This document shows positions 1-7,951 of a stretch of 64,000 nt of DNA, piece by piece (within the stretch, counting starts at the first letter, position 1; each line of letters starts with the position of its first letter). The notes beneath the pieces were generated by a model. That model saw only the letters and a program-made list of their open reading frames with translations, was not told where the DNA came from and did no database searches. This DNA comes from Herbidospora mongoliensis (GTDB taxonomy: Bacteria; Actinomycetota; Actinomycetes; Streptosporangiales; Streptosporangiaceae). Location: NCBI RefSeq assembly GCF_001570545.1, contig NZ_BBXD01000015.1, positions 186,001 through 250,000 of the forward strand, given 5' to 3'. Both the position numbers and the translations under genes were made by a program.

Positions 1-96
1 CAGCGGTTGCTACGCCGTCTGATGGGCAGGAGCCCTGTGGAACAACGCCAGGCATCGGTGCCGTAACTGTCTGGTGGCCGGGCATAGTGAAGGGGC

Positions 97-102
97 TAGG
101 CT
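97..102 (+). promoter_or_regulatory. candidate -10 box for dop
   Basis: TAGGCT lies 39 nt before the chosen dop start and matches the actinobacterial TAnnnT form. No good -35 box is visible. This is weak evidence. Confidence 0.3.
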
Positions 103-141
103 CGGGATATAAACGGCGGAACGACAGGCCATGGGGTGCGC

Positions 142-1659
142 ATGACAGTCCGGCGGGTGATGGGCATCGAGACCGAGTACGGCATCAGTGTGCCCGGTCA
201 ACCAGGTGCTAACGCGATGGTGACCTCGTCGCAGGTCGTCAACGCGTACCTGGCGGCCTCGGCCGCGCGCGCCCGCCGAGCCCGGTGGGATTTCGAGGAG
301 GAGAACCCGCTCCGCGACGCCCGGGGGTTCGACCTCGCCCGTGAGGTAGCCGACTCCAGCCAGCTCACCGACGAAGACCTCGGCCTGGCCAACGTCATCC
401 TCACCAACGGCGCCCGGCTCTACGTCGACCACGCCCACCCCGAATACTCCACGCCCGAGTGCACCAACCCCCGGGCCGCGGTCATCTGGGACAAGGCGGG
501 CGAGCGGGTCATGCACGACGCGGCGGTTCGCGCCTCGGGCATGCCGGGCAACGCGCCCATCCAGCTCTACAAGAACAACACCGACTCCAAGGGCGCCAGC
601 TACGGCTGCCACGAGAACTACCTGATGCGCCGGGCGACCCCGTTCGCCGACATCGTGCGCCACCTGACCCCGTTCTTCGTCTCCCGCCAGGTCTTCGCCG
701 GCGCGGGCAAGGTCGGCATCGGCCAGGATTCGCGCAGCGACGGCTACCAGATCTCCCAGCGCGCCGACTTCTTCGAGGTCGAGGTGGGCCTCGAGACGAC
801 CCTCAAGCGCCCGATCATCAACACCCGCGACGAGCCCCACGCCGACCCGGAGAAATACCGCCGGCTCCACGTGATCATCGGCGACGCGAACATGTCGGAG
901 ATCTCGACCTACCTCAAGCTCGGCACCACCTCGCTCGTCCTGGCGATGATCGAAGACGGCTTCCTCACGGTCGACCTGTCGGTCGAGTCGCCTGTGGCCG
1001 CGCTGCGGGCGATCTCTCACGACCCGTCCCTGAAGCACGTGATCACGCTGCGGTCGGGGCGGAAGATGACGGGCATCCAGCTCCAGATGGAGTACCTGGA
1101 GCAGGCCCGCAAATATGTCGAAGACCGTTACGGCTCCAACGCCGACGAGATGACCAAAGACGTGCTCAACCGGTGGGAGTCGGTGCTGACCCGCCTCGCC
1201 GAAGACCCGATGCAGCTCTCCCGGGAGCTCGACTGGGTGGCCAAGCTCGAACTGCTCGAGGGCTACCGCACCCGCGACAAGCTGCCCTGGTCGCACCCCC
1301 GGCTCCAGCTCGTCGACCTCCAATACGCCGACATCCGGCCGGAGCGCGGGCTTTACAACCGTCTTGTGGAGCGGGGTCGCATGCAGCGCCTCGTTACGGA
1401 AGACGACGTGGAGCGTGCTATCGACACGCCGCCCACCGACACCCGCGCCTACTTCCGGGGCCGGTGCCTGCGGCAGTACAGCGATTCCGTCGCGGCGGCG
1501 TCCTGGGACTCGGTCATATTCGACATCCCGGGCCGTGAGTCCCTGCAGCGGGTGCCCACCCTTGAGCCCCTGCGCGGCACGAAGGCCCATGTGGGAGACC
1601 TGCTCGACCGGTGCCGCACAGCCGCCGAGCTGGTCCAGGCGCTGACCGGCGACTCCTAA
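142..1659 (+). CDS. dop: Pup deamidase/depupylase Dop
   Basis: Dop is the PafA-like carboxylate-amine ligase-fold enzyme that removes Pup from tagged proteins (and deamidates Pup where Pup ends in Gln). The 505-residue product carries the family signatures MGIETEYG near the N-terminus, [43 protein letters not shown] and the C-terminal ASWDSVIFD and [12 protein letters not shown]. The segment between about residues 35 and 90 ([19 protein letters not shown]) is the Dop-specific loop that PafA lacks. I chose ATG 142 because it gives the same N-terminal length as known Dop; GTG 136 is the alternative. The Pup in this window ends in Glu, so the depupylase role is the one that matters. A hairpin follows the stop. 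Confidence 0.97.
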   Translation: MTVRRVMGIETEYGISVPGQPGANAMVTSSQVVNAYLAASAARARRARWDFEEENPLRDARGFDLAREVADSSQLTDEDLGLANVILTNGARLYVDHAHPEYSTPECTNPRAAVIWDKAGERVMHDAAVRASGMPGNAPIQLYKNNTDSKGASYGCHENYLMRRATPFADIVRHLTPFFVSRQVFAGAGKVGIGQDSRSDGYQISQRADFFEVEVGLETTLKRPIINTRDEPHADPEKYRRLHVIIGDANMSEISTYLKLGTTSLVLAMIEDGFLTVDLSVESPVAALRAISHDPSLKHVITLRSGRKMTGIQLQMEYLEQARKYVEDRYGSNADEMTKDVLNRWESVLTRLAEDPMQLSRELDWVAKLELLEGYRTRDKLPWSHPRLQLVDLQYADIRPERGLYNRLVERGRMQRLVTEDDVERAIDTPPTDTRAYFRGRCLRQYSDSVAAASWDSVIFDIPGRESLQRVPTLEPLRGTKAHVGDLLDRCRTAAELVQALTGDS

Positions 1660-1676
1660 CCCGGCTTGAGACTTTC

Positions 1677-1712
1677 GTGAGAGCCCGTGGCCATGCGGCC
1701 ACGGGCTCTCAC
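1677..1712 (+). terminator. hairpin terminator after dop
   Basis: A perfect 16-bp stem (1677-1692 with 1697-1712) closes a 4-nt loop 18 nt after the dop stop. There is no U-tract, as is usual in high-GC actinobacteria. Confidence 0.8.
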
Positions 1713-1791
1713 GCGTGTGCGCGGCCGGCCTTGTGACCTGACATGGCGTAATCCTCTGATCTACTTCGTAAAGGGCCGGGATCATGTCGCC

Positions 1792-1821
1792 TTGACGGGT
1801 TTCGGCATATCGGGATACGTT
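1792..1821 (+). promoter_or_regulatory. candidate promoter of the cbtBA/cobalamin operon
   Basis: TTGACG (1792-1797) and TACGTT (1816-1821) are 18 nt apart, directly upstream of the B12 riboswitch. The predicted start, near 1828, would put the aptamer at the 5' end of the transcript. Confidence 0.5.
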
Positions 1822-1936
1822 CGCCGGGAATTGTGGCGGCGTGTGGGAAACCGGTGAGAGTCCGGTGCGGTCGCGCCACTGTGATCCATCATCCGATGGA
1901 AAGTCAGGTCACCACCCGCCACGTTGATCTACGACA
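1822..1936 (+). ncRNA. cobalamin riboswitch (cbtBA leader)
   Basis: The leader has the conserved B12-aptamer core GGAAACCGGTGAGAGTCCGG (1846-1865 region), then GCGCCACTGTGAT (1872-1884) and the B12 box AGTCAGGTCACC (1901-1912). It precedes cobalt-transport genes, the classical target of this riboswitch. By family knowledge, adenosylcobalamin binding lowers expression. The exact ends are estimated. Confidence 0.92.
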
Positions 1937-1967
1937 GGGACGCGCAATCCCGGAGGAGGATCGTGGC

Positions 1968-2159
1968 GTGAGCCAGATTTCCAGCTCCCCATCCATTCCC
2001 GTACGCAACCTGCTGCCCTGGTCGGCGGCGGTGCCCGTACTACTGATCGTCGCCTACCTGGTGACGATGGACTCGGCGGGGCTGCTCGCCTCGAGCGGTG
2101 ACTTCCTGCATGAGCTCATGCACGACGGCCGTCACCTTCTCGGCGTTCCCTGCCACTGA
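1968..2159 (+). CDS. cbtB: CbtB, cobalt transporter subunit
   Basis: This 63-residue protein has one membrane segment (about residues 17-38) and ends in the CbtB signature HELMHDGRHLLGVPCH, a His-rich metal-binding tail. CbtB works with CbtA as a proposed cobalt importer. I chose GTG 1968 because GGAGGAGGA lies at 1952-1960; the longer open frame runs back into the riboswitch. It overlaps cbtA by one base (TGATG) and lies under the B12 riboswitch, which fits feedback control of cobalt uptake. Confidence 0.9.
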   Translation: MSQISSSPSIPVRNLLPWSAAVPVLLIVAYLVTMDSAGLLASSGDFLHELMHDGRHLLGVPCH

Positions 2160-2839
2160 TGATCAAAGACTTCTTCCTCCGGGGCCTCGGCGCCGGAGCC
2201 GTCGCCGGGCTGCTCGCGGGACTCTTCGGGTTCCTCGTCGGGGAGCCGTTCATCGACCAGGCCATCGCGATCGAGGAGGCCGCCGCAGGGGCGGGTCACT
2301 CGCACGCCGACGAACTGGTCAGCCGGGGCGGGCAGGCCTTCGGGCTCTTCCTCGCCACCACCCTCTACGGCCTGGTCATCGGCGGGCTGTTCGCGCTCGC
2401 CTATGCCTTCGTCAAGGGCCGCTTCGGGCCCGCCAACGAGCAGACGCTCGCGGTCACGCTGGCCGCCGGGGGATACCTGGCGATCGTGCTGGTGCCGTTC
2501 CTCAAGTATCCGGGCAACCCGCCCGCCGTCGGTGACCCGGAGACCATCGGGCAGCGCACCGTCCTTTACGTGGTGATGCTGGTCATCGGGCTGCTGGCGC
2601 TCGGGGCGGGGGCGGTGATCCATCGGCGGTTCGGGTGGGTCGCGGCCGTCCCGGCGTTCCTGGTGATCGTCGGGGTCGCTTACGCGGTGCTGCCGGCCAT
2701 TCAGGAGGTGCCGCAGGAGTTCCCGGCGGTGCTGCTCTGGAACTTCCGGGTGTCGTCGCTGGGCATGCAGGCGGTGCTCTGGGGCGTGCTCGGCTCGGTC
2801 TTCGCCCTGCTGTCGGCGCGGCGGCCGGTGCGGGTCTGA
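2159..2839 (+). CDS. cbtA: CbtA, cobalt transporter subunit
   Basis: The 226-residue membrane protein has about five or six hydrophobic segments, starting with the Gly/Ala-rich RGLGAGAVAGLLAGLFGF. A His-containing loop, AGAGHSHADEL at about residues 42-52, is typical of CbtA and may bind metal. Its start codon overlaps the cbtB stop, so the two are translationally coupled. The role (cobalt import for corrin synthesis) rests on family and riboswitch context. Confidence 0.9.
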   Translation: MIKDFFLRGLGAGAVAGLLAGLFGFLVGEPFIDQAIAIEEAAAGAGHSHADELVSRGGQAFGLFLATTLYGLVIGGLFALAYAFVKGRFGPANEQTLAVTLAAGGYLAIVLVPFLKYPGNPPAVGDPETIGQRTVLYVVMLVIGLLALGAGAVIHRRFGWVAAVPAFLVIVGVAYAVLPAIQEVPQEFPAVLLWNFRVSSLGMQAVLWGVLGSVFALLSARRPVRV

Positions 2840-2927
2840 CCCGTGACGGCCGCGGCCCGAACCGGTGGGGGGTCGCGATGAGGTCAGTCATGAGGGCGGC
2901 ACGGGTCGGGCCGTGCCGAGGGCGGTC

Positions 2928-3431
2928 ATGAAGGCGGTGCGGGTGACGCTGATGGCGCACCCGCTCACCGTCGGCCAGCGGGAAGGCGCGTTCCCCCTGG
3001 CCGACGAGCCGCTGGACGGCGGCCGGCCCTCGCTGGCACGGCCGCCTTCGACTCGGGTGCTGCGAGGGCCCGAAACCCGGTGTGATCTTCTTCCCGATGC
3101 CGAGACCGCGCCCGATCTGCGGGATCTCGACATGGGGACCTGGCGGGGAAAGCGGCTGGCCGAGATCGATCCTGTCGGGCTGGCGCGGTGGGTCGGGGAT
3201 CTCGACGCCGCTCCCCATGGCGGGGAGTCCGTGACCGCGCTCATCGACCGGGTGCGGGGCTGGCTCGGCGGGCTTCACGACGGGCCGGTGCTCGGGCTCA
3301 CTCACCCCGCCGTGGTGCGGGCCGCCGTCTCGGTGGCCACGGGGGCGGACTATCAGCGTGTCGACGTGCCGCCACTGGGGCGTGCCCTGCTCACCGGGGT
3401 GGGTGGCCGGTGGAATCTGCGGTTGCAGTGA
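2928..3431 (+). CDS. histidine phosphatase superfamily protein of the cob cluster
   Basis: The 167-residue product has the phosphoglycerate-mutase-like layout. The usual N-terminal RHG motif reads MAHPLT, so the first His is kept but the flanking Arg and Gly are lost. The second-His motif reads LTHPAVVRA, and DMGTWRGK and HGGESV match conserved strands. The C-terminus ends in GRWNLRL. Actinobacterial cobalamin clusters often carry this divergent relative of CobC/alpha-ribazole phosphatase. A phosphatase role in nucleotide-loop assembly is possible, but activity is uncertain given the altered motif. ATG 2928 removes a poorly coded N-terminal extension; 88 nt separate it from cbtA. Confidence 0.75.
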   Translation: MKAVRVTLMAHPLTVGQREGAFPLADEPLDGGRPSLARPPSTRVLRGPETRCDLLPDAETAPDLRDLDMGTWRGKRLAEIDPVGLARWVGDLDAAPHGGESVTALIDRVRGWLGGLHDGPVLGLTHPAVVRAAVSVATGADYQRVDVPPLGRALLTGVGGRWNLRLQ

Positions 3432-3458
3432 ATCTGCCTCAAGAAAAGGAACTCGGGA

Positions 3459-5495
3459 GTGACCTATCCGTTCAGCGCTGTTGTCGGGATGGACGACCTC
3501 AAACTGGCGCTCATCCTCAACGCCGTGTCGCCACGGGTGGGGGGTGTGCTCGTCCGGGGGGAGAAGGGCACCGCGAAGTCGACGATCGTGCGGGCGCTCG
3601 CCGAGCTGCTGCCGTCTGTCGAGGTGGTGCCGGGGTGCCGGTTCGCCTGTGACCCCGTGGCGCCGTACAAGGAATGCCCCGACGGACCCCACGACGGCGG
3701 GAGCGAGACGCGCCGGGCCAGGCTCGTCGAGCTGCCGGTCGGCGCGTCGGAGGATCGGCTCGCCGGGTCGCTCGATCTGGAGAAGGCCCTCGCGCACGGC
3801 GTCGCCGCGTTCGAGCCCGGACTGCTGGCCGCCGCGCATCGCGGGGTGCTCTACGTCGACGAGGTCAACCTCCTGCACGACCACCTGGTCGACCTGCTGC
3901 TCGACGCCGCCGCGCTCGGGACCTGCTACGTCGAGCGCGAGGGCGTGTCGGTCCGGCACGCCGCGCGCTTCCTGCTGGCCGGCACGATGAACCCGGAAGA
4001 GGGGGAGCTGCGGCCCCAGCTTCTCGACCGGTTCGGGCTGACCGTGGAGGTCCGGGCCTCGCGCGATCCCGGTGAGCGGGCCGAGGTCATCCGGCGCCGG
4101 ATGGCCTACGAACGCGACCCCGACGCGTTCGCCGCCGACTGGGACAGCCGGGAGAGCGACCTCGCCACCCGGATCGCCGAGGCGCGGAAGCGGGTGGAGT
4201 CGGTACGTCTCCCCGACGCCGCGCTCAAGCAGATCGCGACCGTTTGCGCGGGTTTCGAGGTCGACGGGATGCGCGCCGACCTGGTCACCGCCCACGCGGC
4301 GGTCGCGCACGCGGCCTGGGCCGGCCGGGACAAGGTCACCACCCGGGATGTACGGGAGGCAGCCCGCCTCGCCCTGCCCCACCGCCGCCGGAGAGACCCC
4401 TTCGACGCGCCTGGCCTCGACGAGAACAAACTGGACGAACTCCTCAACCAGCTCCCGGACGACCCCGAAGACCCGGACGACACGAACCCGCCGGATGACG
4501 ATCCAAGCGGTGGAGACGAGCTCAATCAGGACGGGCTCGAAAACCCGGACGGACCCGAAAACCCGGACGGGCCCGGACATCAGGACGGGCTTGGAAATCA
4601 GGACCAGCTACCCCAGAACAAGAGCGCCCAAGGCCAGGCAGACCAACGCCCTTCTGGACAGAACCAGCCCGACCTCGGCCCGGACTCGAACGACGCCGAG
4701 CCGAACTCCTCTCAAACCGGCGAGGGCCAGGCCGCCGAGTCGTTCCAGGTCCCCGGCGCCCCCTACAAGGCCCGCCTCTTCTCCGTGCCCGGCGTAGGCG
4801 GGGGCGCCCCCGGCCGCCGTTCCCGGGGCCGCTCGGCCCGGGGCCGCACCGTGGGCTCCCGCACCCCGAAGGCCAAGGTCACCCAGGTCCACCTCATGGC
4901 CACCCTCCGCGCGGCGGCTCTGAGGGGCTGGCGACAGGGCGCGGTCGTCCGGACCGACCTCCGGGAAGCCATCCGTGAAGGCAGGGAGGGCAACCTCGTC
5001 CTCTTCGTGGTCGACGCCAGCGGCTCCATGGGCGCGCGGAAGAGAATGGGCGAGGTCAAGGCAGCCGTACTGAGCCTGCTCCTGGACGCCTACCAGCGCC
5101 GCGACAAGATCGGCATGATCACCTTCAGGGGCACCTCCGCCGAACTGATCCTTCCCCCGACCTCCTCCGTGGAGGCGGGCGCCGCCAGGATGCGCCTGCT
5201 CAAAACGGGCGGCCGCACCCCGATCGCCGCAGGTCTGATCAAAGCGGCCGAGGTCCTGCGGATCGAGCGCCTGCGAGACCCCGCCAGGCGACCGCTCGTC
5301 GTCGTCGTCACCGACGGCCGCGCCACCTCGGGCGACGCCGACCGTGCGACCACCCTGCTGAAGGACACCGCCTGCGTCGTCGTCGACTGCGAGTCCGGCC
5401 CGGTCCGCCTGGGCCTGGCCGCGAAGCTGGCGTTCCGGCTCGACGCGCCGGTCGTCGGCCTGTCCGATGTCGCCCACGTCATGAAAGCCGCCTGA
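3459..5495 (+). CDS. ChlI/ChlD-type fused chelatase ATPase subunit (cobaltochelatase partner of CobN)
   Basis: The 678-residue protein fuses an AAA+ ATPase domain (Walker A GEKGTAKST at about residues 34-42; YVDEVNLL as Walker B) to a C-terminal VWA domain with the MIDAS motif DASGS near residue 518. This is the ChlI-plus-ChlD arrangement of magnesium chelatases. Actinobacteria that have CobN but lack CobS/CobT are thought to use this protein to power cobalt insertion into hydrogenobyrinic acid a,c-diamide. The two domains are joined by an acidic Asp/Pro linker containing five 18-bp repeats (4524-4613). GTG 3459 has AAAAGGA upstream. cobO follows after one base. Confidence 0.87.
   Translation: MTYPFSAVVGMDDLKLALILNAVSPRVGGVLVRGEKGTAKSTIVRALAELLPSVEVVPGCRFACDPVAPYKECPDGPHDGGSETRRARLVELPVGASEDRLAGSLDLEKALAHGVAAFEPGLLAAAHRGVLYVDEVNLLHDHLVDLLLDAAALGTCYVEREGVSVRHAARFLLAGTMNPEEGELRPQLLDRFGLTVEVRASRDPGERAEVIRRRMAYERDPDAFAADWDSRESDLATRIAEARKRVESVRLPDAALKQIATVCAGFEVDGMRADLVTAHAAVAHAAWAGRDKVTTRDVREAARLALPHRRRRDPFDAPGLDENKLDELLNQLPDDPEDPDDTNPPDDDPSGGDELNQDGLENPDGPENPDGPGHQDGLGNQDQLPQNKSAQGQADQRPSGQNQPDLGPDSNDAEPNSSQTGEGQAAESFQVPGAPYKARLFSVPGVGGGAPGRRSRGRSARGRTVGSRTPKAKVTQVHLMATLRAAALRGWRQGAVVRTDLREAIREGREGNLVLFVVDASGSMGARKRMGEVKAAVLSLLLDAYQRRDKIGMITFRGTSAELILPPTSSVEAGAARMRLLKTGGRTPIAAGLIKAAEVLRIERLRDPARRPLVVVVTDGRATSGDADRATTLLKDTACVVVDCESGPVRLGLAAKLAFRLDAPVVGLSDVAHVMKAA
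4524..4613 (+). repeat. five tandem 18-bp units inside the chelatase linker
   Basis: Units start at 4524, 4542, 4560, 4578 and 4596. They encode six-residue variants such as NQDGLE and NPDGPE, in frame. The repeat lengthens the acidic hinge between the AAA+ and VWA domains. Confidence 0.85.
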
Positions 5496-5496
5496 G

Positions 5497-6087
5497 ATGC
5501 CGCAAGGTCAACCGGAGAACGTCCCGAACGACGGCCTCACCACCCGCCAGCGCCGCACCAGGCCGCTGGTCATCGTGCATACCGGCCCCGGCAAGGGGAA
5601 GTCGACAGCCGCCTTCGGGCTGGCGTTGCGCGCCTGGAACCAGGGCTGGCCGATCGGCGTCTTCCAGTTCGTCAAATCGGCCAAATGGAAGGTCGGCGAG
5701 GAGTCCGCGCTGACGGCGCTGGGCGCGATCGGCCCCCCGGTGGCCTGGCACAAGATGGGCGACGGGTGGTCGTGGATCCGCAAGTCCGACGACGACCACG
5801 CGGAGAACGCCCGTGAGGGCTGGGCGCAGATCAAGCGGGATCTCGCCGCCGAGACGTACAAGATGCTGGTCCTGGACGAATTCACGTACCCCATCAAATG
5901 GGGTTGGATCCCGGTCGACGACGTCATCGAGACCCTGCGGAACCGCCCCGGAACCCAGCATGTCGTCATCACGGGACGGGACGCCCACCCCGACCTGGTG
6001 GAGTTCGCCGACCTGGTCACCGAGATGACCAAGGTCCGCCATCCGATGGACGCCGGGCAGAAGGGCCAGAGGGGCATCGAATGGTAG
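5497..6087 (+). CDS. cobO: cob(I)yrinic acid a,c-diamide adenosyltransferase
   Basis: CobO/BtuR-type adenosyltransferase of 196 residues that transfers the 5'-deoxyadenosyl group of ATP to cob(I)yrinic acid a,c-diamide. The ATP-binding P-loop HTGPGKGKSTAAFGLALR is at about residues 29-46, followed by FQFVKSAKW, LDEFTYPIKWGW and VITGRDAHPDLVEFADLVTE, all diagnostic. It starts one base after the chelatase stop and overlaps cobB by 7 nt, so it is embedded in the riboswitch-led operon. Confidence 0.96.
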   Translation: MPQGQPENVPNDGLTTRQRRTRPLVIVHTGPGKGKSTAAFGLALRAWNQGWPIGVFQFVKSAKWKVGEESALTALGAIGPPVAWHKMGDGWSWIRKSDDDHAENAREGWAQIKRDLAAETYKMLVLDEFTYPIKWGWIPVDDVIETLRNRPGTQHVVITGRDAHPDLVEFADLVTEMTKVRHPMDAGQKGQRGIEW

Positions 6088-7586
6088 CCCGGCTGGTCAT
6101 CGCGGCGCCGTCGTCGGGAGCGGGCAAGACCACGATCGCGACCGGCCTGATGGCCGCCCTGGTCAAAGCGGGCCTGACCGTCTCCCCGCACAAGGCGGGC
6201 CCCGACTACATCGACCCCGGCTACCACGCCCTGGCGACCGGACGCCCCGGCCGCAACCTCGACCCGTTCCTCACCAGCGAGGAGCTGGTCGCGCCGCTCT
6301 TCCTGCACGGCGCACGGGACGCCGACATCGCGATCGTCGAAGGCGTCATGGGCCTGTTCGACGGCCTCCCGGACGGCTACGCCTCGACCGCGCACGTGGC
6401 CCGGCTGATCGACGCCCCCGTGGTGCTGGTCGTCGACACCACCGGCCAGGGCCAGTCGGTCGCCGCCTTGGTCCACGGCTTCGCCGGCTTCGACACGCGG
6501 GTGCGGATCGGCGGCGTCATCCTCAACCGCGTCGGCTCCGACCGCCACGAGGAGGTCTGCCGGGCCGCACTGGACCACAGCGGCGTCCAGGTCCTCGGCG
6601 TCATCCGCCGCACGCCCGGCATCGAGACGCCGTCCCGCCACCTGGGCCTGATCCCGGTCGCCGAACGCCGCCGCGAGGCCGTCGAGGCGGTGGAACGCCT
6701 GGGCGACCTGGTGGCCAGGGGCTGCGACCTCCAAGCCCTGGTCCATCTGGCCCACACCGCCCCGCCCCTGGCCGGGGAACCCTGGAGCCCTCGCTTTGAG
6801 AGGGGGGAAGGGTCGGCCACCGCTGGCGAGAACTCGGCTCAGCCCCATAGCTCAGCCGGACCCGAACTTCTGCGTTCGGCCGGACAGCTCTCAGCCGAGG
6901 CCTCCAGGTCAACTGGACAGTTCCCGGTTAGAGCCTTCGGTTCGCCCGGAAAATCCGTTCAGCCCGAAAGCTCAGCTGGACGACTCTCCGCTCAACCTTC
7001 CGGGTCGTCCGGGAAGATCGTGGTGGCCGTCGCCGGTGGGCCCGCGTTCACCTTCGGCTACGCCGAGCAGGCCGAGCTTCTCGAAGCCGCAGGTGCGGAG
7101 GTCGTCCCCTTCGATCCGCTTCGCGACGAACAGCTCCCCGAAGGCACCAAGGGCCTGATCCTTCCCGGCGGGTTCCCCGAGATGCACGTCCACGAGCTGG
7201 CCGCCAACGACCGGCTGAAACAGCGGATCGCCGCGTTCGACGGGCCGATCCTCGCCGAGTGCGGCGGCCTCCTCTACCTGGCCAGAGAGCTCGACGGCCA
7301 CCCGATGGTCGGTCGCATCGATGCCAAATCCGAAATGTCGCCCAAACTCACCCTCGGCTACCGCGACGCCGTCGTCACCCAGGACACCGTCATCGGCCGG
7401 GCCGGCGAGCGGGTCAGGGGACACGAGTTCCACCGGACGGTCACCGAGCTCCCCGGTGAGCGGGTCTATCGCTGGCGAGGCGGCGCCGACGGGTACGCTG
7501 CCGGGCGGATCCTGGCGTCCTACCTGCACCTCCACTGGGCGGGGACGCCGGAGGCAGCGACGCGATTCGTCAAGGAGTGCGGATGA
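6081..7586 (+). CDS. cobB: cobyrinic acid a,c-diamide synthase
   Basis: CobB amidates the a and c side chains of (hydrogeno)byrinic acid using glutamine and ATP. The N-terminal dethiobiotin-synthetase-like domain has the P-loop APSSGAGKTT (residues 9-18) and HKAGPDYIDPGYH. The C-terminal class-I-like glutamine amidotransferase domain has the nucleophile in LAECGGLLYLA. At 501 residues it is longer than usual, because a Ser/Gly/Ala/Pro-rich insert of about 75 residues (nt 6790-7015) with degenerate repeats separates the domains. ATG 6081 overlaps cobO by 7 nt; the stop overlaps the next start (ATGA). Confidence 0.95.
   Translation: MVARLVIAAPSSGAGKTTIATGLMAALVKAGLTVSPHKAGPDYIDPGYHALATGRPGRNLDPFLTSEELVAPLFLHGARDADIAIVEGVMGLFDGLPDGYASTAHVARLIDAPVVLVVDTTGQGQSVAALVHGFAGFDTRVRIGGVILNRVGSDRHEEVCRAALDHSGVQVLGVIRRTPGIETPSRHLGLIPVAERRREAVEAVERLGDLVARGCDLQALVHLAHTAPPLAGEPWSPRFERGEGSATAGENSAQPHSSAGPELLRSAGQLSAEASRSTGQFPVRAFGSPGKSVQPESSAGRLSAQPSGSSGKIVVAVAGGPAFTFGYAEQAELLEAAGAEVVPFDPLRDEQLPEGTKGLILPGGFPEMHVHELAANDRLKQRIAAFDGPILAECGGLLYLARELDGHPMVGRIDAKSEMSPKLTLGYRDAVVTQDTVIGRAGERVRGHEFHRTVTELPGERVYRWRGGADGYAAGRILASYLHLHWAGTPEAATRFVKECG
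6835..7015 (+). repeat. degenerate ~30-nt repeats in the cobB interdomain linker
   Basis: Cores resembling GCTCAGCCGGAC recur at about 6849, 6873, 6907, 6939, 6969 and 7002 (spacing 24-34 nt). They encode SSAGP, SAGQ, STGQ, SPGK, SSAGR and SSGK. The insert stays in frame. Confidence 0.7.
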
Positions 7587-7951
7587 GCTTCGAGGAGTTC
7601 TGGACCGAGCGGCACCTGTGCACGCTCACGACCCTGCGGGCCGACGGCAGCCCTCACGTGGTCCCCGTCGGGGTGACCCTCGACGGCGACATCGCCCGGG
7701 TCATCACCTATTCGACGTCCCAGAAGGTGCGCAACGTCCGGAACGGCGGGACCCGGGTGGCCGTCTGCCAGGTCGACGGCGGCCGCTGGTCGACGCTGGA
7801 GGGCGTGGCGACGGTGAACGACGACCCCGAGGCGGTCGCGCTGGCCGTGCGGCTCTACACGGCCCGCTACCGCGAGCCGAAGCCCAACCCGCTCCGGGTG
7901 GTCATCGAGATCAAGATCACGCGTGAGCTGGGGAACGTGCGGCGTGACTGA
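7583..7951 (+). CDS. PPOX-class split-barrel flavin/F420-dependent oxidoreductase
   Basis: This 122-residue protein has the pyridoxamine-5'-phosphate-oxidase-like split-barrel pattern: HLCTLTTLRADGSPHVVPVG, then ITYSTSQKVRNVRNGGTRVAVCQV and a glycine-poor C-terminal half. Actinobacterial members of this family bind FMN or F420. It overlaps cobB by 4 nt (ATGA) and cobL by 8 nt, so it is an integral part of the cobalamin operon. Its substrate is unknown. A role in corrin redox chemistry, such as the cob(II)yrinate reduction needed before CobO, is my inference. Confidence 0.85.
   Translation: MSFEEFWTERHLCTLTTLRADGSPHVVPVGVTLDGDIARVITYSTSQKVRNVRNGGTRVAVCQVDGGRWSTLEGVATVNDDPEAVALAVRLYTARYREPKPNPLRVVIEIKITRELGNVRRD

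Noticed and set aside
1-66. Open frame at the left edge ending in TAA at 64-66
   Set aside because: Only 21 codons with mediocre GC3 and no recognisable C-terminus (for example not the GQYL end of the proteasomal ATPase).
10-1785. Long minus-strand frames opposite dop, chelatase, cobN, helY and the HelD-like gene
   Set aside because: These are the usual antisense shadows of GC-rich genes, rich in Arg, Gly, Val and His and with no family motif.
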